Source of the DNA: an uncultured Lachnospiraceae bacterium
GTDB taxonomy: Bacteria > Bacillota > Clostridia > Lachnospirales > Lachnospiraceae
Assembly (NCBI GenBank): GCA_946537585.1
Contig: CAMNFX010000083.1
Span: 1-6,286, forward strand
DNA: 6,286 nt
Direction: 5' to 3'
Below are positions 1 to 5,818 of the stretch, piece by piece. Position 1 is the first letter of the stretch. Every line of letters starts with the position of its first letter. A program made the position numbers and the translations under genes. The notes below the pieces were generated by a model that saw only the letters and a program-made list of their open reading frames with translations, was not told where the DNA came from and made no database searches.

Positions 1-48
1 AGCGGCGAGCGTGCTCAAAGAAATGCTTCGCATTTCTTTCCATGGCAT
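1..48 (-). CDS. Possible start of a further ORF after the binding-protein gene (partial, doubtful)
   Basis: Reading the minus strand past the binding-protein stop, a purine-rich AGGGAGGAG (55-63) lies 7 nt before an ATG at 46-48. That frame stays open to the window edge for 16 codons (MPWKEMRSISLSTLAA). A second ATG at 41-43 opens another frame (begins MERNAKHF), with a less favourable 12-nt spacing. Most of either reading frame is made of the palindrome at 17-39, which argues that this is a non-coding repeat that happens to carry a start, not a true gene. Neither peptide is recognised as a known family. If it is a gene, it would be the sixth cistron of the operon. Confidence is low because only 48 bases are visible. 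Confidence 0.18.
   Translation of the reverse strand, partial: MPWKEMRSISLSTLAA
17..39. repeat. Perfect 10-bp palindrome downstream of the importer operon
   Basis: AAAGAAATGC (17-26) and GCATTTCTTT (30-39) are perfect inverted copies around a 3-nt TTC loop. On the minus-strand transcript the hairpin lies 25 nt past the binding-protein stop codon. Its 3' arm contains U-rich sequence, but only three Us follow the tighter 7-bp core before GAGC, so it is at best a weak intrinsic terminator. The adjoining GAGCGTGCTC (7-16) has complementary ends as well. The shape suggests a dispersed palindromic element or a 3'-end-protecting hairpin for the operon mRNA. Which one cannot be decided from a single copy. 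Confidence 0.6.
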
Positions 49-64
49 GATAGGCTCCTCCCTC

Positions 65-1645
65 TTATTTCCAGCTCCACTCATATACGTAGTACGGGCA
101 CTCGTTGGACGGATAGACCTTTGCGTTCAGATCCTTGTTCCATGCATAGGGGATCATCTTATGCTGGATCGGGATGTACGGGCAGTCGTCCACGATGATC
201 TCGGTCAGCTCCTTGTAGAGCTTCTTGCGCTCTTCCTGATCGGAGGAAGCATCGCAGATCTCGAAGATCTCGTCTACGCGGTCGTTCTTGTAGAATGCGT
301 AGTTGGAGGAGCCGATGTTCTTGGAAGCATACTTACCTGCCATGTAGGACATATCGCTTCTGTAGTCGGTACCGGTGGTACGCATGGTGTGCTCACCCTT
401 TTCGGTAGCAACGCTCTCGGTAGCACGGAGGCTGACCTGGATGCCTGCCTTTGCCCAGGTGTCCTTCAGGCAGTTTGCGATCTTCTCATGATAGCTGCCG
501 GGGATGTAATCGATCAGTACGCCGTAGTCATCGAGGTTGATGCCGTCCGGGAAGCCTGCTTCTGCAAGCTTTTCCTTGGCCTTGTCGATGTTGTAGCTGA
601 AATCGGTAGCATCAGTGAAGTCAACGCCGAAGCTGTTGGCACCGGTCAGAGCTCTTGCAGGTTCAGCCAGGCCTTCATATGCGATCTGGATAATGCTCTC
701 GTTGTCGGTAGCATAGCAGAGTGCCTGACGGAATGCCTTGTTGTCCATGGGCTCCTTCTCCAGGTTCAGCGCGATGTATGCGGTATGCGGAGCCTGTACC
801 AGAGCCATGGTATACTCGCCGGTCTCTTCAAGCGGCTTGTAGTCGGAAACGGAATAGATCATCATGAAATCCAGTTCGCCGCTCTCCAGCTGGATACGTG
901 CGGTAGAGGAATCGTTGAGGATCTTGAAGTTGATCTCCGGGATAGACGGAGCGCCGAGATGATAGTCATTAAACGCATCGCAGGTGATGCCGGTCGCAAG
1001 ATCTACCGCACCGTCACGAAGGATGTAAGCACCGGTGCCGCAGCCCTTGTCGTAGCAGTCATTCTCGGAATAGAACTTCTCGTTGACGATGTAGAGGTTC
1101 TGCAGCATGCTGACCAGAGCGCCGTAGGGGGTCTTCAGCTTCAGGTCGAAGGTGTAGTCACCGGTTGCTTCCGCGGAATCCATCATACTGCAGTACTGGC
1201 TCATGTTGTCGGAAGCGATGGCGGTGTTGAGTGAGAAGGCAACGTCGGAAGCCTTCAGCTCTTCGCCGTTCTGGAACTTGACACCGTCCTGAATCGTGAA
1301 GCTGTAGGTCATGCCGTCGTCAGAAGCAGTCCACTCCTTGGCAAGCCACGGAATGATCTGTCCGTTCTCATCGACACGGATCAGGGTCTCGTAAATGTTG
1401 TTGAAAATGTAGCATGATGCGTACTCGGTGGTCTTGTAGGGATCCAGCGTGTTGATCGCGGACTCTACGTAAATATTGACCGGCTTGCCGCTCTCAGCTG
1501 CGGGAGCTTCGCTGCCGCCGGCATTTTCCGCTGCCGGAGCTGCCGCAGTGGAAGCTGCGGTACCACCGCCGCCGCAGGCACTTAATGCACCCGCCAGCAT
1601 CAGTACACTCATTCCGATTGCAAACACTTTTTTCAGGTTTCTCAT
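65..1645 (-). CDS. ABC transporter substrate-binding lipoprotein, family 5 (peptide/nickel type)
   Basis: Extracellular ligand receptor of the Dpp/Opp-type importer encoded upstream. Seen: 526 residues with a lipoprotein signal peptide (basic MRNLKK, hydrophobic core, lipobox LSAC with the lipidated Cys at 24). A flexible Gly/Ala/Glu linker follows to about residue 55, then a full-length family 5 (SBP_bac_5) fold. Recognisable family segments are TLDPY (66-70), the NNIYETLI stretch (82-89) and the conserved region 102-138 (AKEW, then DGVKFQNGE, then ASDVAFS). The length is normal for the family. The start is supported by GAGAGGAG (1656-1663), with 10 nt between AGGAG and the ATG. It is the last gene of the operon, 110 nt after dppF, with no convincing promoter of its own, so it probably depends on read-through. 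Di- or oligopeptides are the usual ligands, but nickel, sugars and other solutes occur in this family, so substrate is left open. Confidence 0.95.
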   Translation of the reverse strand: MRNLKKVFAIGMSVLMLAGALSACGGGGTAASTAAAPAAENAGGSEAPAAESGKPVNIYVESAINTLDPYKTTEYASCYIFNNIYETLIRVDENGQIIPWLAKEWTASDDGMTYSFTIQDGVKFQNGEELKASDVAFSLNTAIASDNMSQYCSMMDSAEATGDYTFDLKLKTPYGALVSMLQNLYIVNEKFYSENDCYDKGCGTGAYILRDGAVDLATGITCDAFNDYHLGAPSIPEINFKILNDSSTARIQLESGELDFMMIYSVSDYKPLEETGEYTMALVQAPHTAYIALNLEKEPMDNKAFRQALCYATDNESIIQIAYEGLAEPARALTGANSFGVDFTDATDFSYNIDKAKEKLAEAGFPDGINLDDYGVLIDYIPGSYHEKIANCLKDTWAKAGIQVSLRATESVATEKGEHTMRTTGTDYRSDMSYMAGKYASKNIGSSNYAFYKNDRVDEIFEICDASSDQEERKKLYKELTEIIVDDCPYIPIQHKMIPYAWNKDLNAKVYPSNECPYYVYEWSWK

Positions 1646-1665
1646 AATGTTTGTTCTCCTCTCAT
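1642..1665 (-). other. Seven-codon mini-ORF overlapping the binding-protein start
   Basis: An ATG at 1663-1665 (minus strand) opens MRGEQTL and stops at TGA 1642-1644, which overlaps the binding-protein ATG (1643-1645) in an ATGA arrangement. An AAGGA (1671-1675) lies 5 nt upstream of this ATG. The binding-protein ribosome binding site lies inside the mini-ORF. It could couple translation, but so short an ORF arises easily by chance. Confidence 0.15.
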
Positions 1666-1689
1666 GGTGATCCTTAATGTTGCTGCTGC

Positions 1690-1710
1690 GGTAACTGCTG
1701 AACAGTTACC
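1690..1710 (-). promoter_or_regulatory. Intercistronic hairpin before the binding-protein gene
   Basis: GGTAACTG (1690-1697) and CAGTTACC (1703-1710) form a perfect 8-bp stem with a 5-nt loop, 45 nt before the binding-protein start. On the operon transcript it is followed by GCAGCAGCAAC and not a U-run, so it is not an intrinsic terminator for the operon. On the plus strand it is followed by TCTTTGTTTC, but no plus-strand gene lies upstream to be terminated. A role in mRNA processing or in protecting the 3' segment that encodes the binding protein is inferred. Confidence 0.5.
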
Positions 1711-1733
1711 TCTTTGTTTCATAAGTTTTATAT

Positions 1734-1755
1734 CCGGTGCCGGGGATCCGGCCGG
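1734..1755 (-). promoter_or_regulatory. GC-rich hairpin abutting the dppF stop codon
   Basis: GCCGG (1739-1743) pairs with CCGGC (1748-1752) across a 4-nt loop. Three more pairs (1734-1736 with 1753-1755) extend it past a 2-nt bulge, giving about 8 GC pairs. It starts directly after the dppF stop (TAA, 1756-1758). The operon transcript continues with AUAUAAAACUUAUG, which lacks a U-run, so a Rho-independent terminator is unlikely. With the hairpin at 1690-1710 it makes a structured spacer between the ATPase and binding-protein cistrons. Confidence 0.4.
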
Positions 1756-2742
1756 TTACTGGGTTTGAAGGCTTCCATCCTTTATGAGATGGCAGCTTAC
1801 GAAATGCTCCGGTGCGATCTCTGTAAGCACCGGGTCCTTTTCGGAGCACGCCGGCACCGCATAGGGACAGCGCGCCGCGAAGCGGCATCCGGGCGGCGGA
1901 TCGATGGGGTTCGTCACCTCTCCGCGGATCACCTCGAGCTTTTTCCTTCTTGCGGAAAGATTCGGCCTCGGGATGGCTGCCAGAAGCATCCTGGTATACG
2001 GATGCTGCGGGTTTTTGAAGATCTCCGCCGTGGGGGCGCGCTCGATGCACTGTCCGAGGTACATGACCGCAATCTCATGGGAGATATGCTTTACGACGCT
2101 TAAGTCGTGTGTGATGAACATATAGGAGAGCCCCAGCTCATCCTGCAGGTCCATCAGGAGGTTGATGATCTGCGCCTGGATCGACACATCCAGCGCAGAG
2201 ACCGGTTCGTCGCAGACGATAAAGGAAGGATTGAGTGCCAGTGCACGTGCTACGCCGATCCTCTGCCGGCGTCCTCCGTCCAGCTCATGGGGATAGGCGT
2301 CATGCAGGCGCGCCGCAAGACCGACCGTATCCATCAGCTCCCTGGCCTTTTCCCGCATTTCCTTCCTCGTGGGATAGGTATTGTTCACGACCATCGGCCG
2401 CATGATGATATCCTCCACAGTCATGTGGGGATTGATGCTGGAATAGGGATCCTGGAAGATGATCTGCATCTCAGACCGAAGCGCGCGCATCTTCTGCTTC
2501 CCGAGCTTGGTGATGTCCTCTCCCTTGTAAATGATCTCGCCGGAGGTGGGCTCGATCAGGCGGAGCAGGGTGCGGCCTAAGGTAGACTTTCCGCAGCCCG
2601 ATTCGCCGACAACGCCCAGGGTCTGACCCTTCCGGATCTTTAAGTTGACCCCGTCCACGGCGTGGAGCTTTGACTTCCGTCCTACATCAAAATATTTGCA
2701 GAGGTCGCGTACTTCGATGATCGTTTCATTGATGCCGCTCAT
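1756..2742 (-). CDS. dppF: ABC transporter ATP-binding protein, DppF/OppF type
   Basis: Second ATPase of the importer, a cytoplasmic subunit expected to pair with DppD beneath the DppB/DppC channel. Seen in 328 residues: Walker [10 protein letters not shown] (46-54), Q-loop Gln97 in [12 protein letters not shown], Walker B FIVCDE (174-179), D-loop SALD (182-185) and H-loop His212. The C-terminal oligopeptide-type extension has [12 protein letters not shown] (247-258) and cysteines 286, 292, 299 and 317. The ABC signature reads LDGGR (154-158) instead of LSGGQ, while the flanking RQR and ARAL are intact. The codons are clear (GAC for Asp155), so this is not a frame artefact. The start overlaps the dppD stop as ATGA (2739-2742), with AGGAGG (2750-2755) 7 nt upstream, implying coupled translation. 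The symbol is by family resemblance; the substrate is unproven. Confidence 0.95.
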   Translation of the reverse strand: MSGINETIIEVRDLCKYFDVGRKSKLHAVDGVNLKIRKGQTLGVVGESGCGKSTLGRTLLRLIEPTSGEIIYKGEDITKLGKQKMRALRSEMQIIFQDPYSSINPHMTVEDIIMRPMVVNNTYPTRKEMREKARELMDTVGLAARLHDAYPHELDGGRRQRIGVARALALNPSFIVCDEPVSALDVSIQAQIINLLMDLQDELGLSYMFITHDLSVVKHISHEIAVMYLGQCIERAPTAEIFKNPQHPYTRMLLAAIPRPNLSARRKKLEVIRGEVTNPIDPPPGCRFAARCPYAVPACSEKDPVLTEIAPEHFVSCHLIKDGSLQTQ

Positions 2743-3731
2743 ACGCTCGCCTCCTCTCCCTTAAATCTGTGGCACATAATCATATGCGTATCGGAAAGGT
2801 GCACGGGCTCCGGGTGCTTCTCGCGGCAGATATCCTCCGCGTAAGGACAGCGGTCTGCGAAATAGCAGCCCTTTGGCAGCGCGGTCGGGTCCGGCATCAG
2901 GCCGTCGATGGGCGTAAGCCGCGGCACCTCCTTATCCAGATCCGGGATGGAGCCGAACAGGCCCACCGTATAGGGGTGATGCTGCTCGCTTTCATAAATA
3001 TCTTCTGCCGTACCGCTCTCTACGATCTCTCCGGCATACATGACCATGGCATCGTCGCACATCTGGGCCACCACACCGAGATCATGGGTAATGAGGAGGA
3101 TCGCCGAACCGAAGCGGTCCTGCAGGTCCTGCATCATTGCCAGAACCTGCGCCTGGATCGTCACATCCAGCGCCGTCGTGGGCTCATCCGCGATCAGAAG
3201 CTCCGGCTCGCAGGCCAATGCCATCGCAATGACGACACGCTGCTTCATGCCGCCGGAAAACTGATGCGGGTACTCTTTGGCGCGCCTTGCGGGGATGCCG
3301 ACAAGCTCCAGTACCTCACCGACCCTTTTTTCCAGCTCGGCATGGGACTGTTTGTTCTCATTATGGTATTTCAGCGCCTCATAGATCTGGGAGCCCACGG
3401 TCATGACCGGGTTGAGGCTCGTCATCGGATCCTGGAAGATCATGGAGATCTCCTCGCCGCTGATCTCCTTCCGAAGCTTTGACTCCTTCATGGTAAGAAG
3501 GTTCTCCCCCTTAAAGAGGATCTCACCGTTTAAGACCTTTCCGGTACGGTCCGGAAGGAGCCTTAAGATCGCAAGGCAGGTCGTGGTCTTGCCGGCACCC
3601 GTTTCTCCCACGAGCCCTAAGGTCCGGCCCTTTTTTATCTCCAGGGAGATGCGGTTTACGGCACGGACCGTCTCCAGATCCGTCTGGTAAACGATCTCAA
3701 GATCGCTGATTTTCAGTAATGTATCATCCAT
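2739..3731 (-). CDS. dppD: ABC transporter ATP-binding protein, DppD/OppD type
   Basis: First ATPase of the importer, hydrolysing ATP in the cytoplasm to drive uptake. Seen in 330 residues: Walker [10 protein letters not shown] (42-50), Q-loop Gln100 in [15 protein letters not shown] signature FSGGM (158-162) in the [10 protein letters not shown] form usual for OppD/DppD, Walker B LLIADE (178-183), D-loop TALD (186-189) and H-loop His216. The C-terminal extension has [13 protein letters not shown] (251-263) and cysteines 289, 295, 302 and 320, with spacing C-X5-C-X6-C-X17-C. The length is typical. The start is set by GGAGGG (3739-3744) 7 nt upstream, and the gene follows dppC by 14 nt. Its last codons contain the ribosome binding site of dppF, and its TGA overlaps the dppF ATG. 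OppD/DppD assignment is by family motifs; the transported ligand is unknown. Confidence 0.96.
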   Translation of the reverse strand: MDDTLLKISDLEIVYQTDLETVRAVNRISLEIKKGRTLGLVGETGAGKTTTCLAILRLLPDRTGKVLNGEILFKGENLLTMKESKLRKEISGEEISMIFQDPMTSLNPVMTVGSQIYEALKYHNENKQSHAELEKRVGEVLELVGIPARRAKEYPHQFSGGMKQRVVIAMALACEPELLIADEPTTALDVTIQAQVLAMMQDLQDRFGSAILLITHDLGVVAQMCDDAMVMYAGEIVESGTAEDIYESEQHHPYTVGLFGSIPDLDKEVPRLTPIDGLMPDPTALPKGCYFADRCPYAEDICREKHPEPVHLSDTHMIMCHRFKGEEASV

Positions 3732-3745
3732 CTGCCTGCCCTCCG

Positions 3746-4609
3746 TCAGTTCTTCATGTGCGGATCCAGCGCATCTCTCAATCCGTCACCGAAGAGGTTG
3801 AAGGACAGCGCCGTCACGATGATAAAGATACCGGGGATCAGAACCAGATACGGACATTCTCTCATATACGGTCTGGCTTCGGAAAGCATGGTGCCCCATT
3901 CGGGCTGAGGTGCCTGGACGCCCATGCCGATAAAGCTCAAAGATGCGGCGGTCAGGATCTTGCCGGCAATGCTCTGGGTGGTCTGCACGATGATCGGGCC
4001 TAAGGCATTGGGAAGGACCTCCTGGAAAATGATGCGGATGTTTCCCGAGCCGTAGGCTCTCGCCGCTTCCACAAACTCCTGGTCCACGACCGAGAGCATG
4101 GCGGAGCGTGCCAGACGGCAGAACTGCGGCATGCTCGAAAGCGCCATGGCGATAAACAGATTGACCGCGCTTCCTCCGAGGGCTGCCACGATACAGAGTG
4201 CGAGCAGTGTGGAGGGAATGGACATGATCATGTCCATGATACGCATTATGATATCATCGATCCTTCCGCCGTAATACGCGGTAATGGCACCGAGGGTGCC
4301 GCCGGTGATCAGTGACAGAAAGGCTGCCGCAAATCCGATAAAGAGGGAAATGCGTGCGCCGTACATGACGCGGGCAAACACGTCGCGCCCATAGACGTCC
4401 GTTCCGAACCAGTTTTTGGCGGACGGCGGCAGAAGCCTCGTCATCGCATCCTGGGCATAGACCTGCTCCTCGGGGATCAGGATCGGTGCCAGCAGAGCGC
4501 AGACAATGATGATGCCCAAAAGCACCATGCCGATCACCGCACTTTTATTCTTTTTCAGGCGTCGCCAGAATTCCTTCAGGCGTCCGCGTCTTACTCCGTT
4601 ACCTTCCAT
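3746..4609 (-). CDS. dppC: ABC transporter permease, DppC/OppC type
   Basis: Inner channel subunit that pairs with DppB. Seen in 287 residues: a basic cytoplasmic N-terminus (RRLKKNK, 16-22), a first membrane helix at about 24-45, and the FGTD...GRDVFAR segment (68-80) that marks OppC/DppC proteins. About five further hydrophobic helices follow. The EAA coupling loop runs EAARAYGSG (181-189) to VLPNALGPI (198-206) and would contact the ATPases. The C-terminus FGDGLRDALDP (273-283) is typical of the family. The length is normal. It starts 21 nt after the dppB stop. The nearest good ribosome binding site, AAGGAG (4623-4628), is 13 nt from the ATG, longer than ideal, but no better in-frame start is visible. 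Confidence 0.95.
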   Translation of the reverse strand: MEGNGVRRGRLKEFWRRLKKNKSAVIGMVLLGIIIVCALLAPILIPEEQVYAQDAMTRLLPPSAKNWFGTDVYGRDVFARVMYGARISLFIGFAAAFLSLITGGTLGAITAYYGGRIDDIIMRIMDMIMSIPSTLLALCIVAALGGSAVNLFIAMALSSMPQFCRLARSAMLSVVDQEFVEAARAYGSGNIRIIFQEVLPNALGPIIVQTTQSIAGKILTAASLSFIGMGVQAPQPEWGTMLSEARPYMRECPYLVLIPGIFIIVTALSFNLFGDGLRDALDPHMKN

Positions 4610-4630
4610 GATGTCCGCTGATCTCCTTCC

Positions 4631-5566
4631 TTACTTGCCGCTGTACTTTGCCTTGATCCGAGGATCCACGAAGGCATAGAGCAGGTCCACCGCCAGCATG
4701 ACAAGGCTGTATACGGCGGACAGGAATATCAGGGACGCCAGCACCATGGGGATATCCTTGCTCTTGATACTGGATACGATCAGCGCGCCGATGCCGGGCA
4801 TGGTGAAGACGGTCTCACAGATGATTGCACCGCCAAGGAGCGATCCGAAGATGGTACCGACCGTGGTGATGACAGGAAGAAGCGCATTTCCGAAGGCATG
4901 CTTCCATACCACGACCCGGTTCGGAACACCCTTCGCTTTTGCGGTCTTGAGATAATCCATACGGATCACGTCCAGCATGGAGGAACGGGTGATACGTAAG
5001 ACCGAGCAGCCATTTGCAAGCGCAATGGTGATCATGGGCATGATATAGTGCTTTAAGCTGGTCGCGCCGGAGGAAGGCAGAAGCCTCAGTCGAAGGGAAA
5101 GGACCAGCACCAGGACCATGGCCACCCAGAAGGAGGGCATGGCAACAACGGCCATGGCAATGACCGAAATGATGTTGTCTGTGGTGGTATTCTGCTTGAC
5201 GGCACTTAAGATCCCTAAGGGAATGCCGAAGATACAGCTTCCGATCATGCCGCAGATGGCAAGATTCAGGCTTACCGGGAAGCGTTTGAAGATCTCCTGG
5301 AAGACCGGCTGTCCGGACTTGTAGGAGTTTCCGAAATCACCCTTGGACACAATGCGCCATATATAATGGAAGAACTGTACCAGGAAGGGATCATTCAATC
5401 CCATTTCCTCCCTCAGGTTTTCCACGGCTTCATTGGTCGCGTTGGCACCCAGGATCAGTCGGGCCGGATCACCGGGGGTAAAGCTCATGATCGCGTAAAT
5501 GATGAACGCGATCCCGAGCATCACGGGGATGATCTCGATCAGTCGTTTCAGGATATAGCGAAGCAT
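4631..5566 (-). CDS. dppB: ABC transporter permease, DppB/OppB type
   Basis: First gene of the operon, encoding one half of the transmembrane pathway. Seen in 311 residues: an N-terminal helix (about 9-29) preceded by MLRYILKR, the FTPGDPA segment (29-35) and the extracytoplasmic EEMGLNDP motif (53-60) typical of OppB/DppB. About five more helices lie near 98-122, 133-158, 174-190, 232-256 and 275-298. The EAA loop runs DYLKTAKAKG (204-213) to HAFGNALLP (223-231), followed by the FTMPGIG segment (254-260) and the C-terminal VDPRIK (300-305). The length is normal. AAAGGA (5578-5583) lies 11 nt before the ATG within a purine-rich leader. A sigma-A promoter and a hairpin lie upstream. Substrate cannot be inferred from the permease. 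Confidence 0.95.
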   Translation of the reverse strand: MLRYILKRLIEIIPVMLGIAFIIYAIMSFTPGDPARLILGANATNEAVENLREEMGLNDPFLVQFFHYIWRIVSKGDFGNSYKSGQPVFQEIFKRFPVSLNLAICGMIGSCIFGIPLGILSAVKQNTTTDNIISVIAMAVVAMPSFWVAMVLVLVLSLRLRLLPSSGATSLKHYIMPMITIALANGCSVLRITRSSMLDVIRMDYLKTAKAKGVPNRVVVWKHAFGNALLPVITTVGTIFGSLLGGAIICETVFTMPGIGALIVSSIKSKDIPMVLASLIFLSAVYSLVMLAVDLLYAFVDPRIKAKYSGK

Positions 5567-5593
5567 AGCTGTCTTCGTCCTTTCCTTTCCTTT

Positions 5594-5614
5594 TGCGGCC
5601 GGCTTTCGGCCGCA
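5594..5614 (-). promoter_or_regulatory. GC-rich leader hairpin upstream of dppB
   Basis: TGCGGCCG (5594-5601) and CGGCCGCA (5607-5614) form a perfect 8-bp, mostly GC stem around a 5-nt loop. On the operon transcript it folds in the 5' leader, 27 nt before the dppB ATG. It is followed directly by AAAGGAAAGGAAAGGA, not a U-run, so it is not an intrinsic terminator. It is also not one on the plus strand, where AGTCTCGC follows. A 5'-end stabiliser, a protein-binding site or a translation-control hairpin are all possible. No known riboswitch was recognised. Confidence 0.5.
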
Positions 5615-5649
5615 GTCTCGCTTTAGAGCATTAACGTACTATAAAAACA

Positions 5650-5678
5650 ATCATAATACAGTTCTATTTTTCCGTCAA
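5650..5678 (-). promoter_or_regulatory. Sigma-A promoter of the importer operon
   Basis: On the minus strand, TTGACG (5673-5678) and TATGAT (5650-5655) each differ from the -35 and -10 consensus at one position. They are separated by exactly 17 nt. Transcription would begin near 5643, giving a leader of about 75 nt that includes the hairpin at 5594-5614. The upstream sequence is A/T-rich at 5694-5704. No convincing operator could be identified. Confidence 0.75.
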
Positions 5679-5693
5679 TGCCCCGAAGCATCC

Positions 5694-5723
5694 TTTAAAA
5701 AAATGGAACGCTGCATTTATAAA
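5694..5723 (+). promoter_or_regulatory. Candidate promoter of the divergent lipoprotein gene
   Basis: TTTAAA (5694-5699; four of six -35 matches) and TATAAA (5718-5723; five of six -10 matches) are 18 nt apart, upstream of the gene starting at 5819. A leader of about 90 nt would result, in which I see no strong structure. A weaker alternative, TTGCTT (5763-5768) with GATGAT (5786-5791), has 17-nt spacing. The pair lies back to back with the operon promoter, so both could share control. Confidence 0.35.
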
Positions 5724-5818
5724 AGACCCGGCTGATACCTCAGACCGCCACCCGAATGGATGTTGCTTTTCACCGTGTTTTGTAAGATGATATTTCCTGA
5801 TCGAAGGAGGAACAGAAT

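Noticed and set aside
11..1234. A 407-codon open frame on the plus strand, antisense to the binding-protein gene
   Set aside because: It is rich in Val, Leu, Gly and Asp with no family motif, has no credible ribosome binding site, and lies fully against a well-supported family 5 binding protein. It is best explained by codon bias of the real gene.
1690..1710. Rho-independent terminator ending the operon before the binding-protein gene
   Set aside because: On the operon strand the stem is followed by GCAGCAGCAAC, with no U-run. The T-rich flank is on the plus strand, where there is no upstream gene.
1711..1740. A separate promoter for the binding-protein gene around TATAAA (minus strand, in GGATATAAAAC)
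   Set aside because: The -10-like box is fair, but the sequence about 17 nt upstream is GC-rich hairpin DNA with no -35 resemblance.
1706..2050. A minus-strand frame overlapping the 3' half of dppF in another phase
   Set aside because: It is Arg/Pro/Gly-rich as expected for an out-of-frame reading, it overlaps a certain gene, and dppF is intact without a frameshift.
2769..3482. A 237-codon open frame on the plus strand, opposite dppD
   Set aside because: The opposite strand encodes all ABC ATPase motifs in order. The plus-strand product has many His and Arg residues, no recognisable domain and no ribosome binding site.
5594..5614. Bidirectional intrinsic terminator between the divergent genes
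   Set aside because: Neither strand has a U-run after the stem, and it lies between a strong promoter and the gene that promoter serves.
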